64,000 nucleotides of DNA from positions 1,574,001-1,638,000 of the forward strand of contig NZ_JAOQNH010000001.1 of the NCBI RefSeq assembly GCF_025961205.1, written 5' to 3'. A program made the position numbers and the translations under genes. The DNA is from Azospirillum fermentarium (lineage in GTDB: Bacteria; Pseudomonadota; Alphaproteobacteria; Azospirillales; Azospirillaceae). Below, piece by piece: positions 47,111-55,360 of the stretch. Below the pieces are notes generated by a model. The model was not told the origin of the DNA and made no database searches. It was given only the letters and a program-made list of their open reading frames with translations. Numbering within the stretch: position 1 is the first letter of the stretch; the number at the start of each line of letters is the position of its first letter.

Positions 47111-48643
47111 CTACCCCGCCATCACCCCCGTCACCATCGGCTGGAACGCCCCCGCCGTCACCAGTTCCTTGACCGCGGCGATGTCGGGGGCCATCAGCCG
47201 GTCCTCCTCCCACGCGGGGGCCACGCCGCGGACCAGCGCCTTGGCGTGTTCCAGGGTGGGGGAGGTGGTGAGCGGTGCCCGCAGGTCGATGCCCTGGGCC
47301 GCACACAGCAACTCGATGGCGACGATGCCGGCCAGATTGTCGGCCATGTCCGTCAGCCGGCGGGCGGCGTAGGCCGCCATGCTCACGTGATCCTCCTGAT
47401 TGGCGGAGGTGGGCAGGCTGTCCACGCTGGCCGGGTGGCTCATCTGCTTGTTCTCCGACGCCAGGGCCGCCGCCGTCACCTGCGCGATCATGAAACCGCT
47501 GTTCAGCCCGCCGTCGCGCACCAGAAACGGCGGCAGGCCCGACAGGTTGGTGTCCATCAGCAGGGCCGTGCGCCGTTCCGACAGGGCGCCCGTCTCGGCG
47601 ATGGCGATGGCCAGCACGTCGGCGGCCATGGCCACCGGCTCGGCGTGGAAATTGCCGCCCGACAGGATGGCGCCGGTGTCGGCGAACACCAGCGGGTTGT
47701 CGGACACCGCGTTCGCCTCCCGCTCCAGCACCCCGGCGGCGAAACGCAGGTGATCCAGCGCCGCCCCCATCACCTGCGGCTGGCAGCGCAGGCTGTAGGG
47801 ATCCTGCACCGTGCCGTGGTCGCCGCGGTGGCTGTCGCGGATGCCGCTGCGCTCCAGCAGCGCGCGGGTGACGGTGGCCACCGCCTCCTGCCCCGGCTGG
47901 CCGCGCAGGACGTGGATGCGGGCATCGAAGGGGCCGTCGCTGCCCATGGCGGCGTCCACGCTCATGGCCCCGGCCACCAGGGCGGCGGCAAAGGCGTTCT
48001 CCGCCGCGAACAGCCCCACCAGGGCCAGGGCGGTTGACGCCTGCGTGCCGTTCAGCAGCGCCAGCCCTTCCTTCGCCGCCAGTTCCAGCGGCTCCAGCCC
48101 GGCGCGGGCCAGGGCATCCGCTGCCGGCACCCGTTCCCCGTCCACGTCGGCCTCGCCCACCCCCAGCAGCACGCCCGACAGGTGCGCCAGCGGGGCGAGG
48201 TCGCCCGAGGCGCCGACCGAGCCCTTGGCCGGCACCACCGGCAGCACCCCGCGGTTCAGCAGCGTCAGCAGCGCGTCGATCACCACCCCGCGCACCCCGG
48301 AAAAGCCGCGGGCCAGCGCGTTCACCTTCAGCACCAGCATCAGCCGCACCACCGCCGGGGGCAGGGCCGGGCCGGTGCCGGCGCTGTGGGACAGCACCAG
48401 CCGCCGCTGCAGATCGCGCACCTGTTCGGGCGGAATGCGCTTGCGCGCCAGCAGGCCGAAGCCGGTGTTGACGCCGTACACCGCGCGGTCCCCCGCCGCG
48501 GCCTGCGCCACCGTGGCGGCGGAGGCGTCGATGGCCGTCCGGCACGCCCGGCTCAGCCGCACCAGCCCGTCGCCCCGCGCCAGCCGCCGCAGGTCGGCCA
48601 GGGTCAGCGTGCCGGGGATCAGGGTAAAGGGTTCGGTGGTCAT
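47111..48643 (-). CDS. hutH: Histidine ammonia-lyase
   Basis: A 510-residue enzyme that deaminates L-histidine to urocanate. The self-formed MIO cofactor triad Ala-Ser-Gly is in [22 protein letters not shown] near the N-terminus holds the catalytic Tyr. [16 protein letters not shown] and [13 protein letters not shown] are the remaining active-site motifs. Length is normal. Start ATG 48643 (MTTEPFTL) is chosen; longer readings extend into the intergenic region. No hutU, hutI or hutC is nearby. Tyrosine ammonia-lyase activity is unlikely but not excluded by eye. Confidence 0.93.
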   Translation of the reverse strand: MTTEPFTLIPGTLTLADLRRLARGDGLVRLSRACRTAIDASAATVAQAAAGDRAVYGVNTGFGLLARKRIPPEQVRDLQRRLVLSHSAGTGPALPPAVVRLMLVLKVNALARGFSGVRGVVIDALLTLLNRGVLPVVPAKGSVGASGDLAPLAHLSGVLLGVGEADVDGERVPAADALARAGLEPLELAAKEGLALLNGTQASTALALVGLFAAENAFAAALVAGAMSVDAAMGSDGPFDARIHVLRGQPGQEAVATVTRALLERSGIRDSHRGDHGTVQDPYSLRCQPQVMGAALDHLRFAAGVLEREANAVSDNPLVFADTGAILSGGNFHAEPVAMAADVLAIAIAETGALSERRTALLMDTNLSGLPPFLVRDGGLNSGFMIAQVTAAALASENKQMSHPASVDSLPTSANQEDHVSMAAYAARRLTDMADNLAGIVAIELLCAAQGIDLRAPLTTSPTLEHAKALVRGVAPAWEEDRLMAPDIAAVKELVTAGAFQPMVTGVMAG

Positions 48644-48849
48644 AACGGGCAGCCTCCGTGCGCCAGACACCATCAGAAGGTGAGAACCGCCGGCAGGCTC
48701 TGCCAGTGCCGGGGGCGAAAAGGGGGTGGTTCCTGTGGCATTTGTGGGAATCCGAGTGTGGTTAACGCCTCGTTTACCACGATGACGCCCCATGGGGGTC
48801 AGTCCGAAGGCAACCCTTCGCCCCTTTTCCGGCTCATCGGAGGATTTGG

Positions 48850-50598
48850 ATGACCGACAGCCACCGCCTTCCGCCGGCCCCTGCGGGGGAAAAGCAGGCG
48901 CCCCCCACCCGCGCTTTCGTCACCCGCATCCTGGCGGCGGCGTTCGTGTTCAGCGCGGCGATCAACCTGCTTCAGCTCAGCCTGCCGCTCTATTCGCTCC
49001 AGGTGTTCAGCCGGGCCATCCCGTCCAACAACATCGACACGCTGATCATGCTGTCGGTGGTGGTGGTGATCGCGCTCAGCATGACCGCCTTGCTGGAGGT
49101 GGTCCGCACCCGCCTGTTCACCCGCGCCGCCAACGCGCTGGAGGTGGCGTGGCGCCCGCGTCTCAGCGCCGAGGTGCTGGACAGCACCGCCCGCGGCCGC
49201 CCCGACGCCCAGGCGCTGAACGACCTGATGGAGGTGCGGGGCGCCATCACCCGTCCGGCCACCGCCGCCGTTCTCGATCTGCCGTGGACGCCGCTGTACG
49301 TCATCGGCATCTACCTGATCCATCCGCTGCTGGCGGGGCTGCTGCTGGCGGGGATGGCGCTCATCACCGGCTTCGGCTGGCTGGGGCACGCGGTGATCCG
49401 CCGGCTGATGGACGACAGCAAGCAGCCCAGCTCCCGCGCCCAGCGGCTGTTCGACGCCGTGCAGGCCCGTGCCGGCACCGTGCGTGCCCTGCGCATGGCC
49501 CCGGCGGCGCTGGACGGCGTGGTGCGCGACAGCATGACCGCCGCCGCCCTGGCCGGGCAGTCCGCCGAACGCTCGGCGGCGGTGGGATCCGTCACCAAGT
49601 GGGTGCGGATGGTGCTTCAGATCGCGGTGACCGGTGTCGGCGCGTGGCTGGTGATGGAACAGCACCTGTCGTTCGGCGGCATGATCGCCACGTCGATGCT
49701 GGTGGGCCGGGCCATGGCCGCGGTCGAGCAGACCGCCGGTTCGTGGGGACCGCTGGCGAAATCCGCCGATGCCGCCCGCCGGCTGATCCCGCTGCTGACC
49801 CGTCTGGACCGCGAGCCGGTGCGTGACGCGGTGCCGGTGACGCCGGGCCGGCTGACCCTGGAAAACGTGCTGTTCGTGTCGCCCCGCGACCAGAAGCCGA
49901 TCCTGCGCAGCGTGTCCATGAGCATCGAGCCGGGATCCATGGCCTGCGTCCTCGGCCCCAACCGGGCGGGGAAATCGGTGCTGGCCCGTCTGCTGGCGGG
50001 GGTCCAGGCCCCGTCCGCCGGCACGGTGCGGCTGAACGGGCTGGCGCTGACCGCGCTGACCCCCGACGATCCCAAGGCAGGCATCGGCTATCTGCCCCAG
50101 ACACCCGACCTGCTGCCCGGCACCATCGCCGAGAACATCGCCCGCTTCCAGGACGTCCCCATGGCCGAGATCCGTGCCGCCGCCGAACGGGCCGGTGTGC
50201 ACGACATGATCGAGAGCCTGCCCATGGGGTACGAGACCAACACCGAAGACCCGCTGACCCCGCTCAGCGCGTCCTTCGCCAAGCTGGTGGCGTTGGCCCG
50301 TGCCGGCTTCGGCACCCCGGCCCTGGTGGTGATGGACGACCCGGTGTCGGGGCTGGACGAGAACGGTGTCGCCGCCGTGCGGAAATTCGCCGCCGCCCTG
50401 AAGGAACAGGGGGCGACGGTCATCGCGCTGTGCCACCAGCCGGCCTTCCTCGACATGGCCGACAAGACCTTCGTCATCCAGAACGGCATGGCCATGGAAG
50501 CGCAGCCGCGGCCCCACGACGGGCAGCAAACCGCCACCGCCGCCGGGGCCGCCGCCTGGGGCCGCCGGGCCGCCGCGGTTCCGGCCGCCGTCTCCTAA
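48850..50598 (+). CDS. Type I secretion-like ABC transporter, degenerate ATPase
   Basis: A 582-residue half transporter of the PrtD/HasD type. Six helices (about 25-300, including [28 protein letters not shown]) precede a nucleotide-binding domain. Walker A GPNRAGKS (369-376) and Q-loop [13 protein letters not shown] are intact, and the H-loop His is present (ALCHQPAF). The signature LSGGQ reads LSASF (472-476), and the Walker B catalytic Glu is Asp (VVMDDP, D497). Both changes would weaken ATP hydrolysis in a homodimer. The Ala/Pro-rich C-terminal tail is longer than usual. The adaptor follows 101 bases later; no TolC-like gene or repeat-in-toxin substrate is adjacent. Confidence 0.88.
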   Translation: MTDSHRLPPAPAGEKQAPPTRAFVTRILAAAFVFSAAINLLQLSLPLYSLQVFSRAIPSNNIDTLIMLSVVVVIALSMTALLEVVRTRLFTRAANALEVAWRPRLSAEVLDSTARGRPDAQALNDLMEVRGAITRPATAAVLDLPWTPLYVIGIYLIHPLLAGLLLAGMALITGFGWLGHAVIRRLMDDSKQPSSRAQRLFDAVQARAGTVRALRMAPAALDGVVRDSMTAAALAGQSAERSAAVGSVTKWVRMVLQIAVTGVGAWLVMEQHLSFGGMIATSMLVGRAMAAVEQTAGSWGPLAKSADAARRLIPLLTRLDREPVRDAVPVTPGRLTLENVLFVSPRDQKPILRSVSMSIEPGSMACVLGPNRAGKSVLARLLAGVQAPSAGTVRLNGLALTALTPDDPKAGIGYLPQTPDLLPGTIAENIARFQDVPMAEIRAAAERAGVHDMIESLPMGYETNTEDPLTPLSASFAKLVALARAGFGTPALVVMDDPVSGLDENGVAAVRKFAAALKEQGATVIALCHQPAFLDMADKTFVIQNGMAMEAQPRPHDGQQTATAAGAAAWGRRAAAVPAAVS

Positions 50599-50606
50599 CC
50601 CCCGAT

Positions 50607-50632
50607 CCCCCTTTCCCCGGTGGGAGAGGGGG
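50607..50632. repeat. CCCCC/GGGGG intercistronic palindrome
   Basis: The stem CCCCCTTTCCC / GGGAGAGGGGG with loop CGGT (one G-T pair) lies 8 bases after the ABC gene stop, between it and the adaptor gene. It is related to the palindrome at 16118-16146. It may act as an mRNA-stabilising element. Confidence 0.5.
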
Positions 50633-50699
50633 AACCGGCCCCGCTGCCGCCGCCACGATACCTGCCGCCGCCGTCACATCTCAGGAAACGAGTTCAGCC

Positions 50700-52025
50700 A
50701 TGAGCAAGACCACCCACACCGTGCTGATGCCCAAGACCGGGGTCCGCAATCTTCTGGCCGGGGGCTGCGCCATCCTGGCGCTGGGGTTCGGCGGCATGAC
50801 CGCGTGGGCCGCCCTGGCGCCGCTGCACAGCGCGGTGGTGGCCGCGGGGGCGCTGGCCCCCGACACCGGGCGCAAGACCGTCAAGCACAACGAGGGCGGA
50901 CAGGTGGGCCGCGTTCTGGTGCGCGAGGGCGACAGCGTGCGGGCCGGGCAGGTGCTGGTCCGCCTGGACGCGACCGAGGCGGAAACCCGCCTCCAGATGC
51001 TGCGGGCGAGCTGGCTCGACTCCCTGGCGCTGGAGGCGCGGCTGTCGGCGGAACTGTTCGAGAAGGACGCCATCGCGTGGCCGGCGGCGCTGGCGGACCA
51101 GCGGGCCGGCGACCCTGCGGTCGCCACCGCCATGGACAACCAGGAAAAGCTGTTCCGCGTCCGCCACGGCCAGTTGGACACCGAGGAACGGCTGATGCGC
51201 GAGCGCATCGCCACGCTTGACGAGCACATGGCCGGCGTCCGCGCCCAGCGCACCTATCTGGCCCGCGAACTGGAACTGGTGAAGGAGGACATCGCCATCA
51301 CCCAGGGGCTGCTCAGCCGCGGCAACTCCACCCGCACCAAGCTGGTGGAGCAGGAAAAGGAACAGGCCAGCCTGATGGGCCGCGACAAGGAGCTGGAGGC
51401 CACCATCGCCCAGAGCCGGCAGCAGCAGGTGGAGACCGAAGGCGAAATCGTCCGCCGCCGCAACGATTTCCGCGAAAAGGTGCTGACCGATCTGGAAAAG
51501 GCCCGCAGCGACGTGCAGAAGCTGGCCGAACAGATCCGCGACGCCGAGAACCGCCTGACCAACCGCGACATCAAGGCGCCCGACGACGGGGTGGTGGTGA
51601 TGCACAGCCATCTGGCCCCCGGCGTCAGCGTCACCCCCAACGAACCGGTGCTGGACGTGGTGCCCGCGGGCCGCGAACTTCTGGCCGAGGTGCGCATCCA
51701 GCCCAAGGACATCAAGTCGGTCCACGTGGACCTGCCGGTGAAGGTGCAGTTGACCGCCTATGACACCCGCATCGTCGGCACGCTGGACGGCACCGTGACC
51801 TATGTGTCCGCCGACCGGCTGAACGACCCGGCCACGCGGCAGGATTACTTCCTGGCCCGCATCCGGCTGAACGGCGAGGACGCCTCGGGCAACAGCATCG
51901 GCAAGCTGTCCATCCGCCCCGGCATGCCGGTGGAGGCGCGCATCCTGCTGTCGGAACGCACGCCGCTGGATTACCTCGTCACCCCGCTGAAGCAGTCGTA
52001 CGTCAAGGCGTTCATCCAGGAATAA
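50700..52025 (+). CDS. HlyD/PrtE-type membrane fusion protein
   Basis: A 441-residue type I secretion adaptor. The cytoplasmic N-terminus and one membrane helix (NLLAGGCAILALGFGGMTAWAALAPL) precede a lipoyl half motif (KTVKHNEGGQVGRVLVREGDSVRAGQVLVRLD). A long coiled-coil hairpin (about 100-290) includes ARELELVKEDIAITQGLLSRGNSTRTKLVEQEKEQ. The C-terminal HlyD family signature region (ILLSERTPLDYLVTPL) is intact. It partners the ABC transporter upstream and needs an outer membrane channel encoded elsewhere. Confidence 0.9.
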   Translation: MSKTTHTVLMPKTGVRNLLAGGCAILALGFGGMTAWAALAPLHSAVVAAGALAPDTGRKTVKHNEGGQVGRVLVREGDSVRAGQVLVRLDATEAETRLQMLRASWLDSLALEARLSAELFEKDAIAWPAALADQRAGDPAVATAMDNQEKLFRVRHGQLDTEERLMRERIATLDEHMAGVRAQRTYLARELELVKEDIAITQGLLSRGNSTRTKLVEQEKEQASLMGRDKELEATIAQSRQQQVETEGEIVRRRNDFREKVLTDLEKARSDVQKLAEQIRDAENRLTNRDIKAPDDGVVVMHSHLAPGVSVTPNEPVLDVVPAGRELLAEVRIQPKDIKSVHVDLPVKVQLTAYDTRIVGTLDGTVTYVSADRLNDPATRQDYFLARIRLNGEDASGNSIGKLSIRPGMPVEARILLSERTPLDYLVTPLKQSYVKAFIQE

Positions 52026-52051
52026 GGGTCACTTCTCAGGAAGAGGGTCAC

Positions 52052-52495
52052 CTATGGCCGCGCGCCGTTCTTGAGACGGCGCGCGGCCAGTTCCAGCACC
52101 GATTTCAGTTGGGCCGAGGAAAACGGCTTGTGAACCACCCCCAGCGGGTAGGTTTCGGTGATCCGCCCCATGGTGGAATGGTCGGCGTAGCCCGACAGAT
52201 AGATGGAGCGGATGCCCAGCGCGCTGTTCAGCCGCCGGGCCGCGGCGATGCCGTCCCCACCCCTTCCCAGGCGTACATCCATCAACGCCACCTCGGGCCG
52301 GTGTTCGGTGGCCAGGGTCAGCGCGTCGGCCTCCGTATGGGCCACGGCGCAGACGGTATGGCCCAGATCCTCCACAACCTCGCGGATGGCGTGGGCCAGG
52401 GGTACTTCATCCTCTACGATCAGCAGGCGCAAGGAGCGATGACTCAGCGAAAGGGGGTGGGCGATGCAATCCGTATCGGTATCGGTCCCGTTCAT
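52052..52495 (-). CDS. Single-domain response regulator
   Basis: A 147-residue receiver protein without output domain. The acidic pocket is VEDE (28-30), the phospho-acceptor Asp lies in VALMDVRLG near residue 73, Ser/Thr is in YLSGYAD, and the conserved Lys is in VHKPFS (123). The 20-residue N-terminal tail is non-conserved. Such proteins relay phosphate in phosphorelays or act by protein contacts. No partner kinase is adjacent. It converges on the secretion adaptor. Confidence 0.88.
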   Translation of the reverse strand: MNGTDTDTDCIAHPLSLSHRSLRLLIVEDEVPLAHAIREVVEDLGHTVCAVAHTEADALTLATEHRPEVALMDVRLGRGGDGIAAARRLNSALGIRSIYLSGYADHSTMGRITETYPLGVVHKPFSSAQLKSVLELAARRLKNGARP

Positions 52496-52679
52496 CGCCG
52501 CTCCCTCCGATGCGAGACGGTAAACAACATGTTTACCAAGACTGTGCGTGACTACCCCCTTCAAATCAAGCGGGACGTGGCGGAGTACCATACCGTGGTG
52601 GGATGATATTTGCCGAAAATGCGGATTACCCAACTCGATCGGGACAATCCGCGCGGCGGCGGCGGAACGGTCCTGCGGG

Positions 52680-53345
52680 TCAGAAGGTCTTGCCGCGTCC
52701 CAGCCAATCGACGTCCTTGGGCGGTTCCGGCCGGCGTGCGCCCCGCGGGGCGGCGGGGGCGGCGGCGGGCAGCACCCACACCGGGGCCGCGACGGTGCCG
52801 TTGAGCGGGGCGGGGGTGGTTCCGTGCCGTGCGGGTGGCGGCGGGGCGGAGGTGGCCGACAGCAGCAGCGAATCCACCGGGGTTGCCAGAATCGGCGATG
52901 CCGCCGGGGCAGGGGGCGCGGGGGGCGGGGCCACGGGCTGGACCGCCGCGGGCTGGGGCGGCGGTGGCGGGGCCGGGACCGCAGCGGGGCCGGGCGGCAC
53001 GTCCATTCCACGCAGCCGGGGCGGGGCGGGGCGCTGGTCGTCGGGGATGGCACCGGTGGCCAGCGATGCGCGGCGGGCGGCATCGCGGATTCCGGCCAGG
53101 GTGGCGACGGCGTATTCCAGCAGCGGCAGCATGCGCGCGGCGTCGGCCAGATCGCCGGGGGTCAGGGCGGCGAAGCGGCTGCTGACCTGATCCACCTGTT
53201 CATCGACGAAGGCCCGCAACGCGCTGGTTTCGTCGATCAGCCGTTCCAGATCCTGGCGCAGAGCGGAGATTTCGCACGCCTGGCGCAGTTCGTGGAAACC
53301 GATGGTCTGGGTGGCGTCGCGTCCCCCGCGGGCGTCTGGCGGCAT
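52680..53345 (-). CDS. Coiled-coil/Pro-rich protein of unknown function
   Basis: A 221-residue protein. The first 100 residues are helical (GFHELRQACEISALRQDLERLIDETSALRAFVDEQVDQV). Residues 105-221 are Pro/Ala-rich and look disordered, with runs such as [21 protein letters not shown]. It ends in a short conserved-looking tail PKDVDWLGRGKTF. No family is recognised. It diverges from the HTH-ParA-like fusion gene across 199 bases, and that protein also has a Pro-rich linker, so the two may work together. Confidence 0.65.
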   Translation of the reverse strand: MPPDARGGRDATQTIGFHELRQACEISALRQDLERLIDETSALRAFVDEQVDQVSSRFAALTPGDLADAARMLPLLEYAVATLAGIRDAARRASLATGAIPDDQRPAPPRLRGMDVPPGPAAVPAPPPPPQPAAVQPVAPPPAPPAPAASPILATPVDSLLLSATSAPPPPARHGTTPAPLNGTVAAPVWVLPAAAPAAPRGARRPEPPKDVDWLGRGKTF

Positions 53346-53544
53346 CGTGGCAACCCTTGCGAACCGGTGCTCCGAGGGGTGGACGGCCCTGTTCCGCACC
53401 CGTACGGCACGAGCGGAAACGCGGCGGGAAACCGTTTGCGCCCCATGGGGCCTTGTACTATTTTTCGCCGTCCGGGGGAAAGGCTTCCTTTTGTGTCTCC
53501 AAGGGTTTCCCGCCCGCCCATCCTCACACTGTCCGGGTGCCACG

Positions 53545-55248
53545 GTGTCGATCGACCGCACGGAATTGGACCGGCTGATGGCGGAACGCCCCGCCGGGAA
53601 CCGCAGCGCCATGCAGGCGGTGCGCGATTGTTACGGCGATATCAGCCTGATGCGCGAACGCGGCCTGTCGTGGGCCGACATTTCGGGCATTCTGGCGCGG
53701 CTGGGCATCACCACCCGCGACAACAACCCGATTTCGCCGGTGACGCTGCGTTCCGCCTTCTTCCTGGTGGGCAACGAGATCCGTTCCGGCGCTTCGGTGA
53801 CGGAGGAGGGCGGGGCCACGGCCGAGACCATCGCCGCCGTCCACGCCGCAGCCCTGGCCGCCGGCCTGCCCGTCGATGGGGAAGGGGATGAGCCCCCTCC
53901 CACCCCTGAGCCGGACGTGCAGCCGGACAGCCAGCCGGACGAGCCGGCCCCCGAACCCGAACCGCTTCCCGAGCCAGAGCGTGGCGGCGAGTCGCCCGCC
54001 CCCGCCGTCCCCTCCCTGCTTTCGCCCGTGACGGATTCGGACGAAGCCCCCACCGTCGCTGACGCCCCGGTGACAAGGGTAGGCGCGGATGACGCAGCGG
54101 ACGAAGCCGCCGCCCCGGCCCCCGAACCGCCGCTTCCCGCCCCCGTGCCGGAGCCGGTGGCCGAAGCCCCGGCGGCAGAGCCGGCGTCGGAGCCGGTCAA
54201 GCCCCTGAAAGATTTCGATCTTCTGGCCCCCGCACCGCGGGATGACCCGCCCCCGCCCCCGGTTGCGGTGCAAGAGGATGAACCGGAACCGGAGCCGGAA
54301 CCCGAACTGCCACCACCCGAACCGGCCCCGGCCCCGCCGCCGCCCCCGCCGCCGGTGCCCAAGGCCGTGGCAATCGCCCCGGCGGTAGTGATAGAACCTG
54401 CATCCGTAGCGGTCTCTCCTTCCGACCGGACAGACAGACTTTGGAAAGGCGATTTCATGCTGGGAACGATTTTCGTCCTCAATGACCGCGGTGGGGTGGG
54501 TAAGACTCTGCTCTCGCATCACCTGATGGCGACCGCGATGCTGGAGGGCCTGCAGCTCAAGGTCGTCGAGTACGAGGTCAACGAACGTCTGGCCCGTCTC
54601 TTCGGCCCGGAAATCGTCGAGCACCGCCGCATCACCCAGGACTTCATGAACATGATGGGGTCGGGTGACGGTTTTTATGAATTCTGGGACCAGATCGGCC
54701 CCGAACTGCAGCGCGGCGGCCGCCTGTTCGACTTCGGCGGCAACATCAGCCAGTGGTTCTTCAACTGGGCCGAGGTGTCGGGCTTCGACTATTACGTGGG
54801 TGAAGGCGAACGGCTGACGTTCATGATCCCGGTCACGGTCGATCTGGCGTCGCTGTCCACCGGCATGGCGACCCTGGACCGCATCGCCGCCATAGCACCC
54901 AAGGCCAAGCGGGTGATCGTGGAGAACGCCTTCTCCGGCCCCTTCACCCAGCTTGAGGACAGCCAGTACGCCCGCCGCAAGGCCGAGCTGCAGGAACGCG
55001 AGGGGGTGGACTTCATCTCCATGCCGCCCTGCACGGCTCCGGCCTGGGCGCGCCTGACCGGCCACCGCCTGGATCAGGTGGCGCAGATGACCCGCGAGGA
55101 TCTGGTGAAACTGGGCATGACCCCGCCGGTGGCGTCGCGCTCGCTGATCATCATCCACGACTGGCTGCGCACCATGCGCCAGTCGCTGGCCCCGTACCTG
55201 ATCGACGCCTTCCGCCAGACGCCGGGTGCGGCCAAGCCGGCGCGCTAA
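53545..55248 (+). CDS. HTH-like domain, Pro/Glu linker, ParA-like ATPase fusion
   Basis: A single frame of 567 codons from GTG 53545. Residues 1-80 form a small helical domain (ISLMRERGLSWADISGILARLG, ISPVTLRSAFFLVGNEI) like those of plasmid partition or mobilisation accessory proteins. Residues 100-300 are a disordered Pro/Glu/Ala linker. From 305 comes a ParA/MinD-type P-loop ATPase, MLGTIFVLNDRGGVGKTLLSHH, with Arg replacing the usual first Lys of KGGxGKT, and a Walker B-like GRLFDFGG. An ATG at 54457 with GGAAAGG seven bases upstream could also start the ATPase alone (263 residues). Possible roles are positioning of a cellular structure or plasmid-derived functions. Confidence 0.7.
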   Translation: MSIDRTELDRLMAERPAGNRSAMQAVRDCYGDISLMRERGLSWADISGILARLGITTRDNNPISPVTLRSAFFLVGNEIRSGASVTEEGGATAETIAAVHAAALAAGLPVDGEGDEPPPTPEPDVQPDSQPDEPAPEPEPLPEPERGGESPAPAVPSLLSPVTDSDEAPTVADAPVTRVGADDAADEAAAPAPEPPLPAPVPEPVAEAPAAEPASEPVKPLKDFDLLAPAPRDDPPPPPVAVQEDEPEPEPEPELPPPEPAPAPPPPPPPVPKAVAIAPAVVIEPASVAVSPSDRTDRLWKGDFMLGTIFVLNDRGGVGKTLLSHHLMATAMLEGLQLKVVEYEVNERLARLFGPEIVEHRRITQDFMNMMGSGDGFYEFWDQIGPELQRGGRLFDFGGNISQWFFNWAEVSGFDYYVGEGERLTFMIPVTVDLASLSTGMATLDRIAAIAPKAKRVIVENAFSGPFTQLEDSQYARRKAELQEREGVDFISMPPCTAPAWARLTGHRLDQVAQMTREDLVKLGMTPPVASRSLIIIHDWLRTMRQSLAPYLIDAFRQTPGAAKPAR

Positions 55249-55258
55249 TACCTGAAGC

Positions 55259-55297
55259 AAAAAGCCCCCCGTCCCTGACCAGGACGGGGGGCTTTTT
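55259..55297. terminator. Bidirectional intrinsic terminator
   Basis: A 16-base stem AAAAAGCCCCCCGTCC / GGACGGGGGGCTTTTT with a 7-base loop. It ends the ParA-like gene on the plus strand and trpE on the minus strand. Confidence 0.92.
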
Positions 55298-55300
55298 ATT

Positions 55301-55357
55301 GATGGGATGCAAGGGCTATCGCCCTTGCCGGGGCGCCGGGGCAGCGCCCCGGCATCC
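55301..55357. repeat. Double-hairpin extragenic repeat, copy 1
   Basis: GGGATGCAAGGGC-TATC-GCCCTTGCCGGG is followed by a second hairpin, CGCCGGGGC / GCGCCCCGGC. The first hairpin matches 62216-62251 almost exactly. Confidence 0.6.
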
Positions 55358-55360
55358 TCT

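Noticed and set aside
53740..54480. Minus-strand Gly/Ser-rich frame of 283 codons
   Set aside because: It is the antisense of the Pro/Glu-rich linker of the ParA-like fusion; the repeats come from codon composition.
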